Assembly (NCBI RefSeq): GCF_014650075.1 | Contig: NZ_BMUG01000017.1 | Coordinates: 87,263-151,262, forward strand | From: Streptomyces microflavus | Lineage (GTDB): Bacteria > Actinomycetota > Actinomycetes > Streptomycetales > Streptomycetaceae | Direction of reading: 5' to 3' | Length of the DNA: 64,000 bases | In this document: piece by piece, positions 16,785-24,013 of the stretch | Layout: each line of letters starts with the position of its first letter | Position numbering within the stretch: position 1 is the stretch's first letter | Program-made: the position numbers and the translations under genes | The notes under the pieces: generated by a model | Told to the model about the DNA's origin: nothing | The model's database searches: none | Seen by the model: only the letters and a program-made list of their open reading frames with translations

Positions 16785-17255
16785 ATGACTGAGACCCCCC
16801 AGCGCAACAGCCCCGACAGCGGTTCCGGCAAGCCCCTGAGCAAGCGCGGCGGCGGCGACCCCGGCACCCGCGGCCGCACCACCATCGCCGATGGCGTGGT
16901 CGAGAAGATCGCCGGAATGGCCGCACGCGATGTGGTCGGCGTCCACGCGATGGGCAGCGGCCTGTCCCGGACCTTCGGCGCGGTCCGCGACCGCGTCCCC
17001 GGTGGCACCAAGTCCGTCACCCGCGGTGTGAAGGCCGAGGTCGGCGAGTCCCAGGCCGCCCTCGACCTGGAGATCGTCGTCGACTACGGCGTGGCGATCT
17101 CCGACGTCGCCCGAGATGTGCGCGAGAACGTCGTCGCCGCGGTCGAGCGCATGACCGGCCTCGAAGTCGTCGAGGTCAACATCGCGGTCAGCGACGTCAA
17201 GCTGCCCGACGAGGACGACGACGAGGACGACGACGGTCAGCAGCGTGTCCAGTAG
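16785..17255 (+). CDS. Asp23/Gls24 family envelope stress protein
   Basis: This is a 156-residue Asp23/Gls24 protein. The signature TTIADGVVEKIAGMAARDVVGVHAMG and the segment LDLEIVVDYGVAISDVARDVRENV followed by VVEVNIAVSDVKLPDE are clear. The C-terminus is an Asp/Glu run (DEDDDEDDD). In firmicutes Asp23 binds the membrane through AmaP and responds to cell-envelope stress. Here it heads a cluster with a DUF2273-like protein, a second Asp23 protein and two AmaP-type membrane proteins, all on the same strand. Regulation is not visible beyond an AAGGGAAGAG ribosome-binding site. Confidence 0.9.
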   Translation: MTETPQRNSPDSGSGKPLSKRGGGDPGTRGRTTIADGVVEKIAGMAARDVVGVHAMGSGLSRTFGAVRDRVPGGTKSVTRGVKAEVGESQAALDLEIVVDYGVAISDVARDVRENVVAAVERMTGLEVVEVNIAVSDVKLPDEDDDEDDDGQQRVQ

Positions 17256-17294
17256 GTTCCGCGTTCCCCGCCGCAAGGCAGTTGAGGAGAGACG

Positions 17295-17486
17295 ATGAGC
17301 ATGGCTGTGGCCGGTCTGCTGGCCGGCATGGCACTCGGGTTCGCCGGGTATTTCGGCGGGTTCGGAGCCTTCGTACTGGTGGCCGCGCTGGGCGCGATCG
17401 GCTTCATCGCCGGCCGCTTCCTGGACGGCGACCTGGAACCCGGCGACTTCTTCCGGAGTCGCGAGCGCGGCGACCGGCGACGGTGA
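17295..17486 (+). CDS. Small DUF2273-like membrane protein
   Basis: This 63-residue protein has two hydrophobic helices (AVAGLLAGMALGFAGYF and FGAFVLVAALGAIGFIAG). A charged tail RSRERGDRRR follows. Small membrane proteins of this type (DUF2273) accompany Asp23/AmaP genes in many bacteria. A GAGGAGA ribosome-binding site precedes the ATG. Its TGA overlaps the GTG of the next gene, so translation is coupled. It probably helps anchor the Asp23 complex at the membrane (inference). Confidence 0.82.
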   Translation: MSMAVAGLLAGMALGFAGYFGGFGAFVLVAALGAIGFIAGRFLDGDLEPGDFFRSRERGDRRR

Positions 17487-17830
17487 CCGCGGTGGCCGGG
17501 CGGGTCGCCGCCGGCGAACGCGGCGAGACCCGGATCGCCGACCGGGTCGTCGCCAAGATCGCCGCGCAGGCGGCGAAGGAAGCCGTCGTCGATCCGCCCG
17601 AGAACGGCGCCTCCCCGCGCGCCACGGTCACCGTGCACCGTGACGCCGCCCGCGTACGGGTCAGCCTGGAGCTCGGCTACCCCTGCGACATCGGCCGCCA
17701 GTGCGGAGCCGTACGCAACCGGGTCGCCCAGCGGGTGAAATCCCTGGCGGGCATGGAGGTCCCCGAAGTGGCCGTCCAGGTCGAACGGCTGCACCCGGCC
17801 ACCAGCGGAACCCAGGGGAGGATCCGATGA
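17483..17830 (+). CDS. Second Asp23/Gls24 family protein
   Basis: This 115-residue protein matches Asp23 domains by ETRIADRVVAKIAAQAAKEAV at the start and by VTVHRDAARVRVSLELGYP and PEVAVQVERLHP later. It is shorter than the first paralogue and lacks its acidic tail. The GTG start overlaps the previous stop (GTGA) and its own stop overlaps the next ATG (ATGA). Two different Asp23 proteins in one operon suggest a heteromeric layer beneath the membrane (inference). Confidence 0.85.
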   Translation: MTAVAGRVAAGERGETRIADRVVAKIAAQAAKEAVVDPPENGASPRATVTVHRDAARVRVSLELGYPCDIGRQCGAVRNRVAQRVKSLAGMEVPEVAVQVERLHPATSGTQGRIR

Positions 17831-18507
17831 CCGAACCCGGCGACCCCACCGGCTCCACCCGGCGGATGCCCACGGTGGACCCGGCCGGCGGCGACCCGCA
17901 CACCCCCGGCCCCGCCACGCCCTCCGCCCACGATCCGGTCCCCACCCTGGAGCAGGGCGGCGGCCGGGCGGGCCGCTTCTGGTCCGCGCGCCGGGTACCG
18001 GCCGCGCTGCTGGCCCTGGTGCTCCTGGGCGCCGCCGGGCTGCTGCTCTACGACATCGCCGCCGTACGGGCCGGGCACCCGGCCATGCAGTGGCGGCGCT
18101 CCCTCGCCGACGGCCTCGCCGAACGCCACCTCGACGACGTCGCGGTGCTCGTCGGGGCGGGGATCGCGGCGGCCGTCGGCCTCTGGCTGCTCCTGCTCGC
18201 CCTCACCCCGGGGCTCCGGGACCTGCTGCCGATGCGCCGCGACCGGGCAGGCGTGCGCGCCGGACTCGACCGCACCGCCGCCGCGCTGGTCCTGCGGGAC
18301 CGGGCCGTGGAGGTGCCAGGGGTGCAGTCCGTCCGGGTCCGGATGGGCCGGAAGAAGGCGAAGGTGCGGGCCCTCTCGCACTTCCGGGAGCTCGACGACG
18401 TACGGAACGATGTGGACGCCGTACTGACCACGGCCGTCCGGGAACTGGGCCTGGCGAAGCCGCCCGGTCTCTCCGTCCAGGTGCACCGTCCGGCGAAGAA
18501 GGGATGA
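17827..18507 (+). CDS. DUF6286-type membrane protein of the Gls24 cluster
   Basis: The 226 residues have a disordered Pro/Thr/Asp-rich N-terminus of about 55 residues. Two membrane helices follow (PAALLALVLLGAAGLLLYD and VGAGIAAAVGLWLLLLAL). The C-terminal cytoplasmic domain (VPGVQSVRVRMGRKKAKVRAL) is an AmaP/Asp23-like alpha-beta fold. This architecture matches the Streptomyces DUF6286 proteins. Coupled by ATGA to the genes on both sides, it is probably a membrane anchor for the Asp23 proteins. Confidence 0.8.
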   Translation: MTEPGDPTGSTRRMPTVDPAGGDPHTPGPATPSAHDPVPTLEQGGGRAGRFWSARRVPAALLALVLLGAAGLLLYDIAAVRAGHPAMQWRRSLADGLAERHLDDVAVLVGAGIAAAVGLWLLLLALTPGLRDLLPMRRDRAGVRAGLDRTAAALVLRDRAVEVPGVQSVRVRMGRKKAKVRALSHFRELDDVRNDVDAVLTTAVRELGLAKPPGLSVQVHRPAKKG

Positions 18508-19091
18508 GCGGCATGCGCTCCACCGTCAACCGGGTCCTGCTGGCCCTGGCCGGGCTCCTGCTGGCCGTCGTCGGCGGAGCGGTGCTCGCCGTCGGCCTCG
18601 GCGCCTCCCTGCCGTCCTGGTGGCCCTGGGACGGCAAGAACGATGTGCTGCTCAGCACGGCCGACCGGGGGCGCTGGCGCGACGAGGGCTGGTGGTGGCC
18701 GGTCGTGATCGCCGTCCTCGCGGTGCTGGTCGTCCTCGCCCTGTGGTGGTTCCTCGCCCAGCTCCGGCGCGGCCGCCTCGCCGAGCTGCTGGTGGACAGC
18801 GGCGACGGCGAGGGCGCGCGGGTGCGCGGCCGGGCGCTGGAGGGTGTCATCGCCGAGGAGGCGGGCGAGGTGGACGGAGTGGCGCGCGCCCAGGCGGCCC
18901 TGACCGGCCGCCGGACCGCGCCGCAGGCCCGGATCCGGCTGCTGATGGAGCCGCACGCCGCCCCCGAACAGGCGCTGAACGCGGTGGCCGACGGGGCGCT
19001 GGCCCACGCCCGAGAGTCGGCGGGTCTGGACGAGCTTCCGGCAGAGGTACGGCTGCGGGCCGTCAAGCACCGCGCGGAGCGGGTGTCCTGA
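18504..19091 (+). CDS. AmaP-like alkaline shock membrane anchor
   Basis: This 195-residue protein has two transmembrane helices (VLLALAGLLLAVVGGAVLAVG and WPVVIAVLAVLVVLALWWF) separated by a Trp-rich loop. The C-terminal cytoplasmic domain (ARAQAALTGRRTAPQARIRL) resembles the AmaP anchor of Asp23. It is the last gene of the five-gene cluster and starts by ATGA overlap. In Staphylococcus AmaP recruits Asp23 to the membrane; the same role is inferred here. Confidence 0.82.
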   Translation: MSGMRSTVNRVLLALAGLLLAVVGGAVLAVGLGASLPSWWPWDGKNDVLLSTADRGRWRDEGWWWPVVIAVLAVLVVLALWWFLAQLRRGRLAELLVDSGDGEGARVRGRALEGVIAEEAGEVDGVARAQAALTGRRTAPQARIRLLMEPHAAPEQALNAVADGALAHARESAGLDELPAEVRLRAVKHRAERVS

Positions 19092-19121
19092 CGGCCCGTG
19101 GGCGTACGGGAGCGGAGGCGG

Positions 19122-19877
19122 CTAGAACCCGCGTCGCGACCCGCCGTCGACCGGCACCATGATCCCCGTCAGATACGAGGCGGCGGGGGAGAGCAGGAAG
19201 GCCGCGGTCTTCCCGAACTCCTCCGGCGTCCCGTAGCGCCGCAGCGGGATCCGCGCCTCGTTCGCCGTACGGGCCGCCTCGGCGTCGCCCGAGAGCGCGT
19301 CCAGCTCGCGGACCCGGTCGGTGTCGATCCGGGCGGGCAGCACCCCGACGACCCGGATGCCGCGCGGCCCCAGCTCGTCGGCGAGCGACTTGGCGAAACC
19401 GGCGAGACCGGGGCGCAGCCCGTTGGAGATGGTCAGTCCGGCGATCGGCTCGTGCACCGAACCGGAGAGGACGAAGCCGATGACGCCGCCCTCGCCCAGC
19501 GCCGCCGCGGCCGTCCGGGCGAGCCGGACCGCCCCGAGGAACACCGACTCGAAGGCCGTCTGCCACTGGTCGTCGGTGTTGTCGGCGACGAAGCCGGGGG
19601 CGGGCCCGCCGACGCTGATGAGAATGCCGTCGAGCCGCCCGAAACGCTCCCGTGCCGTGTCCACCAGCCGCTGCGCGGCGCTCGGGTCGGCGTTGTCGGC
19701 GGCGAGACCGACGGCGTCCGGCCCCAGCTCGGCGGCGGCCTCCTCGGCGCTCTTCGCGTCCCGGCCGGTGACGATCACCTTCGCGCCGTCGGCGGCCAGC
19801 GCCCGCGCCGTGGCGTTGCCGAGGCCCCGGGTCGCTCCCGTGACGATGTACACGCGGTCCTTCAGTCCAAGATCCAT
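19122..19877 (-). CDS. SDR family protein lacking the usual catalytic Tyr and Lys
   Basis: This 251-residue short-chain dehydrogenase/reductase-like protein has an intact NAD(P)-binding start (VTGATRGLGNATA) and the typical C-terminus (YLTGIMVPVDGGSRRGF). The position of the active-site YxxxK reads SNGLR, so the Tyr and Lys are replaced by Ser and Arg. The upstream Ser (VLSGSVHE) is kept. A recognised SDR subgroup has such SNxxR-type sites; activity is uncertain. It starts 4 bases after the end of the GH15 gene and is cotranscribed with it. It converges on the AmaP-like gene. Confidence 0.85.
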   Translation of the reverse strand: MDLGLKDRVYIVTGATRGLGNATARALAADGAKVIVTGRDAKSAEEAAAELGPDAVGLAADNADPSAAQRLVDTARERFGRLDGILISVGGPAPGFVADNTDDQWQTAFESVFLGAVRLARTAAAALGEGGVIGFVLSGSVHEPIAGLTISNGLRPGLAGFAKSLADELGPRGIRVVGVLPARIDTDRVRELDALSGDAEAARTANEARIPLRRYGTPEEFGKTAAFLLSPAASYLTGIMVPVDGGSRRGF

Positions 19878-19881
19878 GGCC

Positions 19882-21675
19882 CTATCCTGCCGGGTCCTCC
19901 CCGGTGAGGTCGACCGCGGAGTTGACCAGTCCGATATGGCTGAACGCCTGGGGGAAGTTGCCCAGCTGCCGGCCGGCCGTCACGTCGTACTCCTCGGCCA
20001 GCAGCCCCACGTCGTTGCCGAGCGACAGCAGGTGCTCGAACAGCTCCCGTGCCTCGCCGGGCCTGCCGATCCGCTGCAACGCGTCCACCAGCCAGAACGA
20101 GCAGGCGAGGAACGCCCCCTCGTCGCCGGGCAGTCCGTCGACGGAGGCGCCCTCGGTGCTGTACCGGCGGACCAGCCCGTCGCTGCCCAGCTCGGCGCGG
20201 ACCGCGTCGACCGTGCCGACGACCCGGGGGTCGTCCGGCGGCAGGAACCCGGTCCGCACGATGAGCAGCGTCGCGGCGTCCAGCTCCCGAGACCCGTAGG
20301 ACTGGGTGAAGGTGTTCCGGACGGGGTCGTACCCCTTCTCGCACACCTCGGCGTGCACGGCGTCCCGCATCGCCCGCCAGCGGTCCGCGTCACCGGGCAG
20401 TTCGGGGTTCTCCTCCAGCGAGCACACCGCCCGGTCGGCGGCGACCCAGGCCATCACCTTGGAGTGCACGAAGTGCCGGCGGGCGCCGCGGATCTCCCAC
20501 AGCCCCTCGTCCGGCTCGCGCCAGCTCGACTCCAGGAAGCCGAGCAGGCTGAGCTGGAGGTTCCAGGCGTGCGGCTTGTCGTCCAGACCGGCGACGCGGG
20601 CGAGCCGGAGCGCGTCGATGACCTCGCCGTACACATCGAGCTGGCGCTGGCGGACCGCCGCGTTGCCGGTGCGCACCGGGCGGGAGTTCTCGTACCCGGC
20701 GAGCCAGGGAAGCTCCATCTCGGGGAGCCGGCGCTCGCCCGCCAGCCCGTACATGATCTGGAGGTCCGCCGGATCCCCGGCCACGGCCCGCAGCAGCCAG
20801 TCGCGCCAGGCCGCCGCCTCCTCCAGATAGCCGGCCGAGACCATCGCCCCGAGGGTCAGGGTGGCGTCCCGCAGCCAGCAGAAGCGGTAGTCCCAGTTCC
20901 GTACGCCGCCGATCTCCTCCGGCAGCGAGGTGGTCGGGGCCGCCACGATGCCGCCCGTCGGGGCGTACGTCAGCGCCTTCAGCGTGATCAGCGAGCGCAT
21001 CACGGCCTCGCGGTACGGGCCCTGGTAGGTGCACCGGTCGGTCCACTTCGCCCAGTCCTGCAGCGTGTGCTTCAGCGCCTTGTGCGGGTCGATCAGCTGC
21101 GGCCGCTGCGAGTGCGAGGGGTGCCAGGTGAGGACGAAGGCCACGCTCTCGCCCTCGGTGACGGTGAACGAGGAGCAGGTGCTGAACTGCTGGCCCCACG
21201 TCTTGACCGGCGGTTCGCTGCGCAGCCAGACGGAGTCGGGACCGGCGACCGCGACCCGGTGGCCGTGCGAGCGGCGTACCCAGGGCACCACCGATCCGAA
21301 GTCGAAGCGCAGCCGCAGGACGGAGCTCATGTCGACGGTGCCGCTGACGCCTTCGACGATCCGCATCACATCGGGCGACTTGTCGCGCTGCGGCATGAAG
21401 TCGGTGACCTTGACCGTGCCGGTCCGGGTCTCCCAGTACGTCTCCAGGACCAGCGAATCACCCGCGTAGCCCCGCCGGGTGCAGGTGTCCGTGGGCCCGG
21501 CGCCCTGCGGGGCGATGCGCCAGTGGCCGTTCTCCTCGGTGCCGAGCAGCGCCGCGAAACAGGCGCCGGAGTCGAAGCGGGGCAGGCAGAGCCAGTCGAT
21601 CGAACCGTTCCTGCCGACGAGCGCGGCGGTCTGGAGATCGCCGATCAGGGCGTAGTCCTCGATGCGTGGGGTCAC
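19882..21675 (-). CDS. Glycoside hydrolase family 15 protein (trehalase/glucoamylase-like)
   Basis: This 597-residue cytoplasmic protein starts with the family sequence RIEDYALIGDLQTAALVGRN and continues SIDWLCLPRFDSGACFAALLG. The catalytic (alpha/alpha)6 barrel follows, with GVRNWDYRFCWLRDA and the later GLPGDEGAFLACSFWLVDAL, which carry candidate catalytic Glu/Asp residues. Actinobacterial relatives include trehalases, so trehalose is a plausible substrate. The GTG start has no strong ribosome-binding site. It is cotranscribed with the SDR gene 4 bases downstream. Confidence 0.9.
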   Translation of the reverse strand: MTPRIEDYALIGDLQTAALVGRNGSIDWLCLPRFDSGACFAALLGTEENGHWRIAPQGAGPTDTCTRRGYAGDSLVLETYWETRTGTVKVTDFMPQRDKSPDVMRIVEGVSGTVDMSSVLRLRFDFGSVVPWVRRSHGHRVAVAGPDSVWLRSEPPVKTWGQQFSTCSSFTVTEGESVAFVLTWHPSHSQRPQLIDPHKALKHTLQDWAKWTDRCTYQGPYREAVMRSLITLKALTYAPTGGIVAAPTTSLPEEIGGVRNWDYRFCWLRDATLTLGAMVSAGYLEEAAAWRDWLLRAVAGDPADLQIMYGLAGERRLPEMELPWLAGYENSRPVRTGNAAVRQRQLDVYGEVIDALRLARVAGLDDKPHAWNLQLSLLGFLESSWREPDEGLWEIRGARRHFVHSKVMAWVAADRAVCSLEENPELPGDADRWRAMRDAVHAEVCEKGYDPVRNTFTQSYGSRELDAATLLIVRTGFLPPDDPRVVGTVDAVRAELGSDGLVRRYSTEGASVDGLPGDEGAFLACSFWLVDALQRIGRPGEARELFEHLLSLGNDVGLLAEEYDVTAGRQLGNFPQAFSHIGLVNSAVDLTGEDPAG

Positions 21676-21757
21676 GCTCTGGCGTCTTCCCGAACCGGAC
21701 CCTCGTCAACCAGCCGTTCTGTGTGCCGGAGCTCTCAGGGGCTGCCCGGGGTGGAGT

Positions 21758-22561
21758 TCAGGCGCTCGCGGGTTCCGGCTGCCCGGCGGTGTCGGCCGGC
21801 TCGCCCTTCGCGGCGGCCTCCTCACGGTCGCGCTTCTCCCGCCGTACGAGGATGATCCAGCCGACCGGAACGGCGGCGACGAACAGCCACCACTGGACGG
21901 CGTACGCCATGTGCGCGCCGATCGAGCTGTCGTCGGGGGAGGCGATCTGCTCGGGCAGTCCGCCCGAGGGCTCCGGGGCGGTCTGCTCGATGTACCCGCC
22001 GAGGACCTCCCGGGACAGCAGATGGGACTGCTGCTCGCTGTTGATCAGCATCACCTGGCGGTCCGGCAGCCCCGCCAGGTCCTTGATGCCGCTGCTGCCG
22101 GTCGTCTCGTCCGCCTTGAGCCGCCCGGTGACGGTCACTTCGCCCCGGGGGGCGGGCGGCACGTCCGGGTACGCCGTCTGGTTCGGCGCGGCGGGGACCC
22201 AGCCCCGGTTGACCAGGACGGTGGAGCCGTCCTTCAGGTCCAGCGGGGTCAGCACATGGACGCCGATCCGGTCGTCGTCCGAGGTACGGCGGCGGACCAC
22301 CACCTCGTGCTCGGTGTCGAACGTGCCCGTCGCGGTCACCGCCCGCCAGTAGTCGGCGCGCGGGACGGTGTGCCCGGGGGAGGTGAGGTCGGTGACCGGG
22401 AGCGGCTCCGCCTTGAGGTTCCGCGAGATCAGCTCGTTCTGCGCTACCCGGTGCTGATGCCGGTGCAACTGCCAGAAACCCAGCTCGACCATGGTCGGCA
22501 TCAGTACGAGAGCGAGGAGGGTGAGGATCACCCACTGCCGGGTCAACAGGAAGCGGTACAC
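21758..22561 (-). CDS. SURF1 family cytochrome oxidase biogenesis protein
   Basis: SURF1 proteins assist assembly of aa3-type cytochrome c oxidase. The 267 residues show an N-terminal helix (WVILTLLALVLMPTMVELGFWQLHRHQHR) with the conserved GFWQLHR, the loop VLVNRGWVP, and a C-terminal helix (YAVQWWLFVAAVPVGWIILV). Both helices flank an outer domain. The GTG at 22561 is chosen; a TTG at 22576 is an alternative. The C-terminal 30 residues are charged. It lies in a minus-strand run with GH15 and a small zinc-site protein. Confidence 0.9.
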   Translation of the reverse strand: MYRFLLTRQWVILTLLALVLMPTMVELGFWQLHRHQHRVAQNELISRNLKAEPLPVTDLTSPGHTVPRADYWRAVTATGTFDTEHEVVVRRRTSDDDRIGVHVLTPLDLKDGSTVLVNRGWVPAAPNQTAYPDVPPAPRGEVTVTGRLKADETTGSSGIKDLAGLPDRQVMLINSEQQSHLLSREVLGGYIEQTAPEPSGGLPEQIASPDDSSIGAHMAYAVQWWLFVAAVPVGWIILVRREKRDREEAAAKGEPADTAGQPEPASA

Positions 22562-22639
22562 CCCATGACCGTACAACCGGGGACATGGGGTGCAGCACTC
22601 AGGGGTGCTCCCGGGGTGGCCCGGCAGCGGAACGATCCG

Positions 22640-22873
22640 TCACACTTTGTCCACGATGCCCGCCTTCCCTTCGGCGCGGGCGCAGTGGGCGCCGCAGTAC
22701 CAGTGCCCCTCCACCTCGACGCCCTGCCCGATCACCTGGACCCGGCAGTGCTCGCAGATCGGCGCCATGCGGTGGATGGCGCAGGAGAAGCAGTCGAAGA
22801 CGTGCACCGCGCCCTGCGCGTGCACCTCGAACGACATGCCGTAGTCGTTTCCGCAGACCTCACAACGTGCCAT
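22640..22873 (-). CDS. Small cysteine-rich, zinc-site protein
   Basis: This 77-residue protein begins MARCEVCGNDYGMSFEV. It contains CxxC (CEVC), CFSC, CEHC and CGAHC groups that could bind two zinc ions. It resembles actinobacterial hypothetical zinc-ribbon proteins. No function is known to me. It sits 78 bases upstream of the SURF1 gene and may be cotranscribed. Confidence 0.78.
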   Translation of the reverse strand: MARCEVCGNDYGMSFEVHAQGAVHVFDCFSCAIHRMAPICEHCRVQVIGQGVEVEGHWYCGAHCARAEGKAGIVDKV

Positions 22874-22936
22874 GCGCCACAGGGTGGGACGCACGGCGGC
22901 GACGGGCGAGCGGACGCCGGGCGAGTCGCGCCCGGT

Positions 22937-23944
22937 TCACTCCGATGAGGGCGGGGACGCCTGGTGCGGCAGCACGGCCCCCTCGGCGGGCGCCACATCG
23001 CGCAGCAGATGGGTGAAGGCGCTCTCCTCCAGGATCGGCGTCCCGAACGACTTCGCCTTCTGCGTCTTGGACGTCGCCGCGTCCGGGTCGTTGGTCACCA
23101 GCAGACTGGTCAGCCGCGACACGCTGGTCGCCACATGCAGCCCCGCCTCCACCGCCCGGTCCTCCAGCAGCTCCCGGTCGATCGAGGTGTCCCCGGAGAA
23201 CGCCACCCGCATCCCCTGCTTCAGCGGCCGCTCCTTCTCGTACCGCCCCGGGTTGGGATACGGGCAGGCCGGCCGCTTGCGCGAGGGCCGCCAGCTGTTC
23301 TGCTGCCGCGCGGGCTGATACCCGACGCGCGGGGTGACGGGGGAGTCGGACCACTCGGTCAGCGGCCGGCACTCCAGCAACGGCAGCCGCACCCCGCCCC
23401 GGGCCGCCGCGTGCAGACTCGGCCGGAACGCCTCGGCCAGCACCCGGGCGTCGTCCAGGGCGTGGTGGGCGTTCTGCTGTACGACGCCGAAGTGGGCGGC
23501 GAGCGAGGCCAGCTTGTGGTTGGGCAGCGGCAGCCGCAGCTCCTTGGCGAGCGCGATCGTGCAGAGCCGCTGCTCGACCGGGGCGATCACCGAGGCGCGG
23601 GCGTACTCCCGGGCGATCATCGACCAGTCGAACGCGGCGTTGTGCGCGACGAGCACCCGGTCCGCGAGCCGCGCCGACAGCTCGGCGGCGACCTCGGGGA
23701 AGAGCGGGGCGCCTTCCAGCACATCGCTGGTCAGCCCGTGGATCCAGACGGGGCCGGGGTCCCGCTCCGGGTTCACCAGGGTGTACCAGTGGTCCTCGAC
23801 ATTGCCCAGGGCGTCGAGCCGGTAGACGGCGGCGGAGATTATCCGGTCGTCGCGGGCGAGGCCGGTGGTCTCCACGTCGACGACCGCGTACCCCTGGGGG
23901 TAGGCGGTCGGCCATGGTGCGGCTGTCTGGCGGTCGTCGAGCAT
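22937..23944 (-). CDS. DEDDh 3'-5' exonuclease with a C-terminal BRCT domain
   Basis: This 335-residue protein has an N-terminal DEDDh exonuclease domain with motif I VVDVETTGL, motif II AHNAAFDWSM and motif III HHALDDARVLAEAF, all key acids and the His visible. A Pro/Arg-rich linker (about residues 195-230) leads to a BRCT-type domain (MRVAFSGDTSIDRELLEDRAVEAG). It resembles the epsilon-like exonucleases of actinobacteria. A TATTCT -10 lies 8 bases upstream of this ATG, which supports a leaderless mRNA and this start over a GTG two codons earlier. It probably acts in DNA repair or proofreading. Confidence 0.88.
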   Translation of the reverse strand: MLDDRQTAAPWPTAYPQGYAVVDVETTGLARDDRIISAAVYRLDALGNVEDHWYTLVNPERDPGPVWIHGLTSDVLEGAPLFPEVAAELSARLADRVLVAHNAAFDWSMIAREYARASVIAPVEQRLCTIALAKELRLPLPNHKLASLAAHFGVVQQNAHHALDDARVLAEAFRPSLHAAARGGVRLPLLECRPLTEWSDSPVTPRVGYQPARQQNSWRPSRKRPACPYPNPGRYEKERPLKQGMRVAFSGDTSIDRELLEDRAVEAGLHVATSVSRLTSLLVTNDPDAATSKTQKAKSFGTPILEESAFTHLLRDVAPAEGAVLPHQASPPSSE

Positions 23945-23952
23945 GGTCACAG

Positions 23953-23958
23953 AGAATA
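23953..23958 (-). promoter_or_regulatory. -10 element for a leaderless exonuclease mRNA
   Basis: TATTCT on the minus strand ends 8 bases before the ATG at 23944. No ribosome-binding site is present. This is the usual geometry for leaderless transcripts in Streptomyces. Confidence 0.55.
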
Positions 23959-24013
23959 CGGGCCGCGACTGACAGTCCCCTATTCGGCCGGGTGCGGGCT
24001 CAGCGGATCGGGC

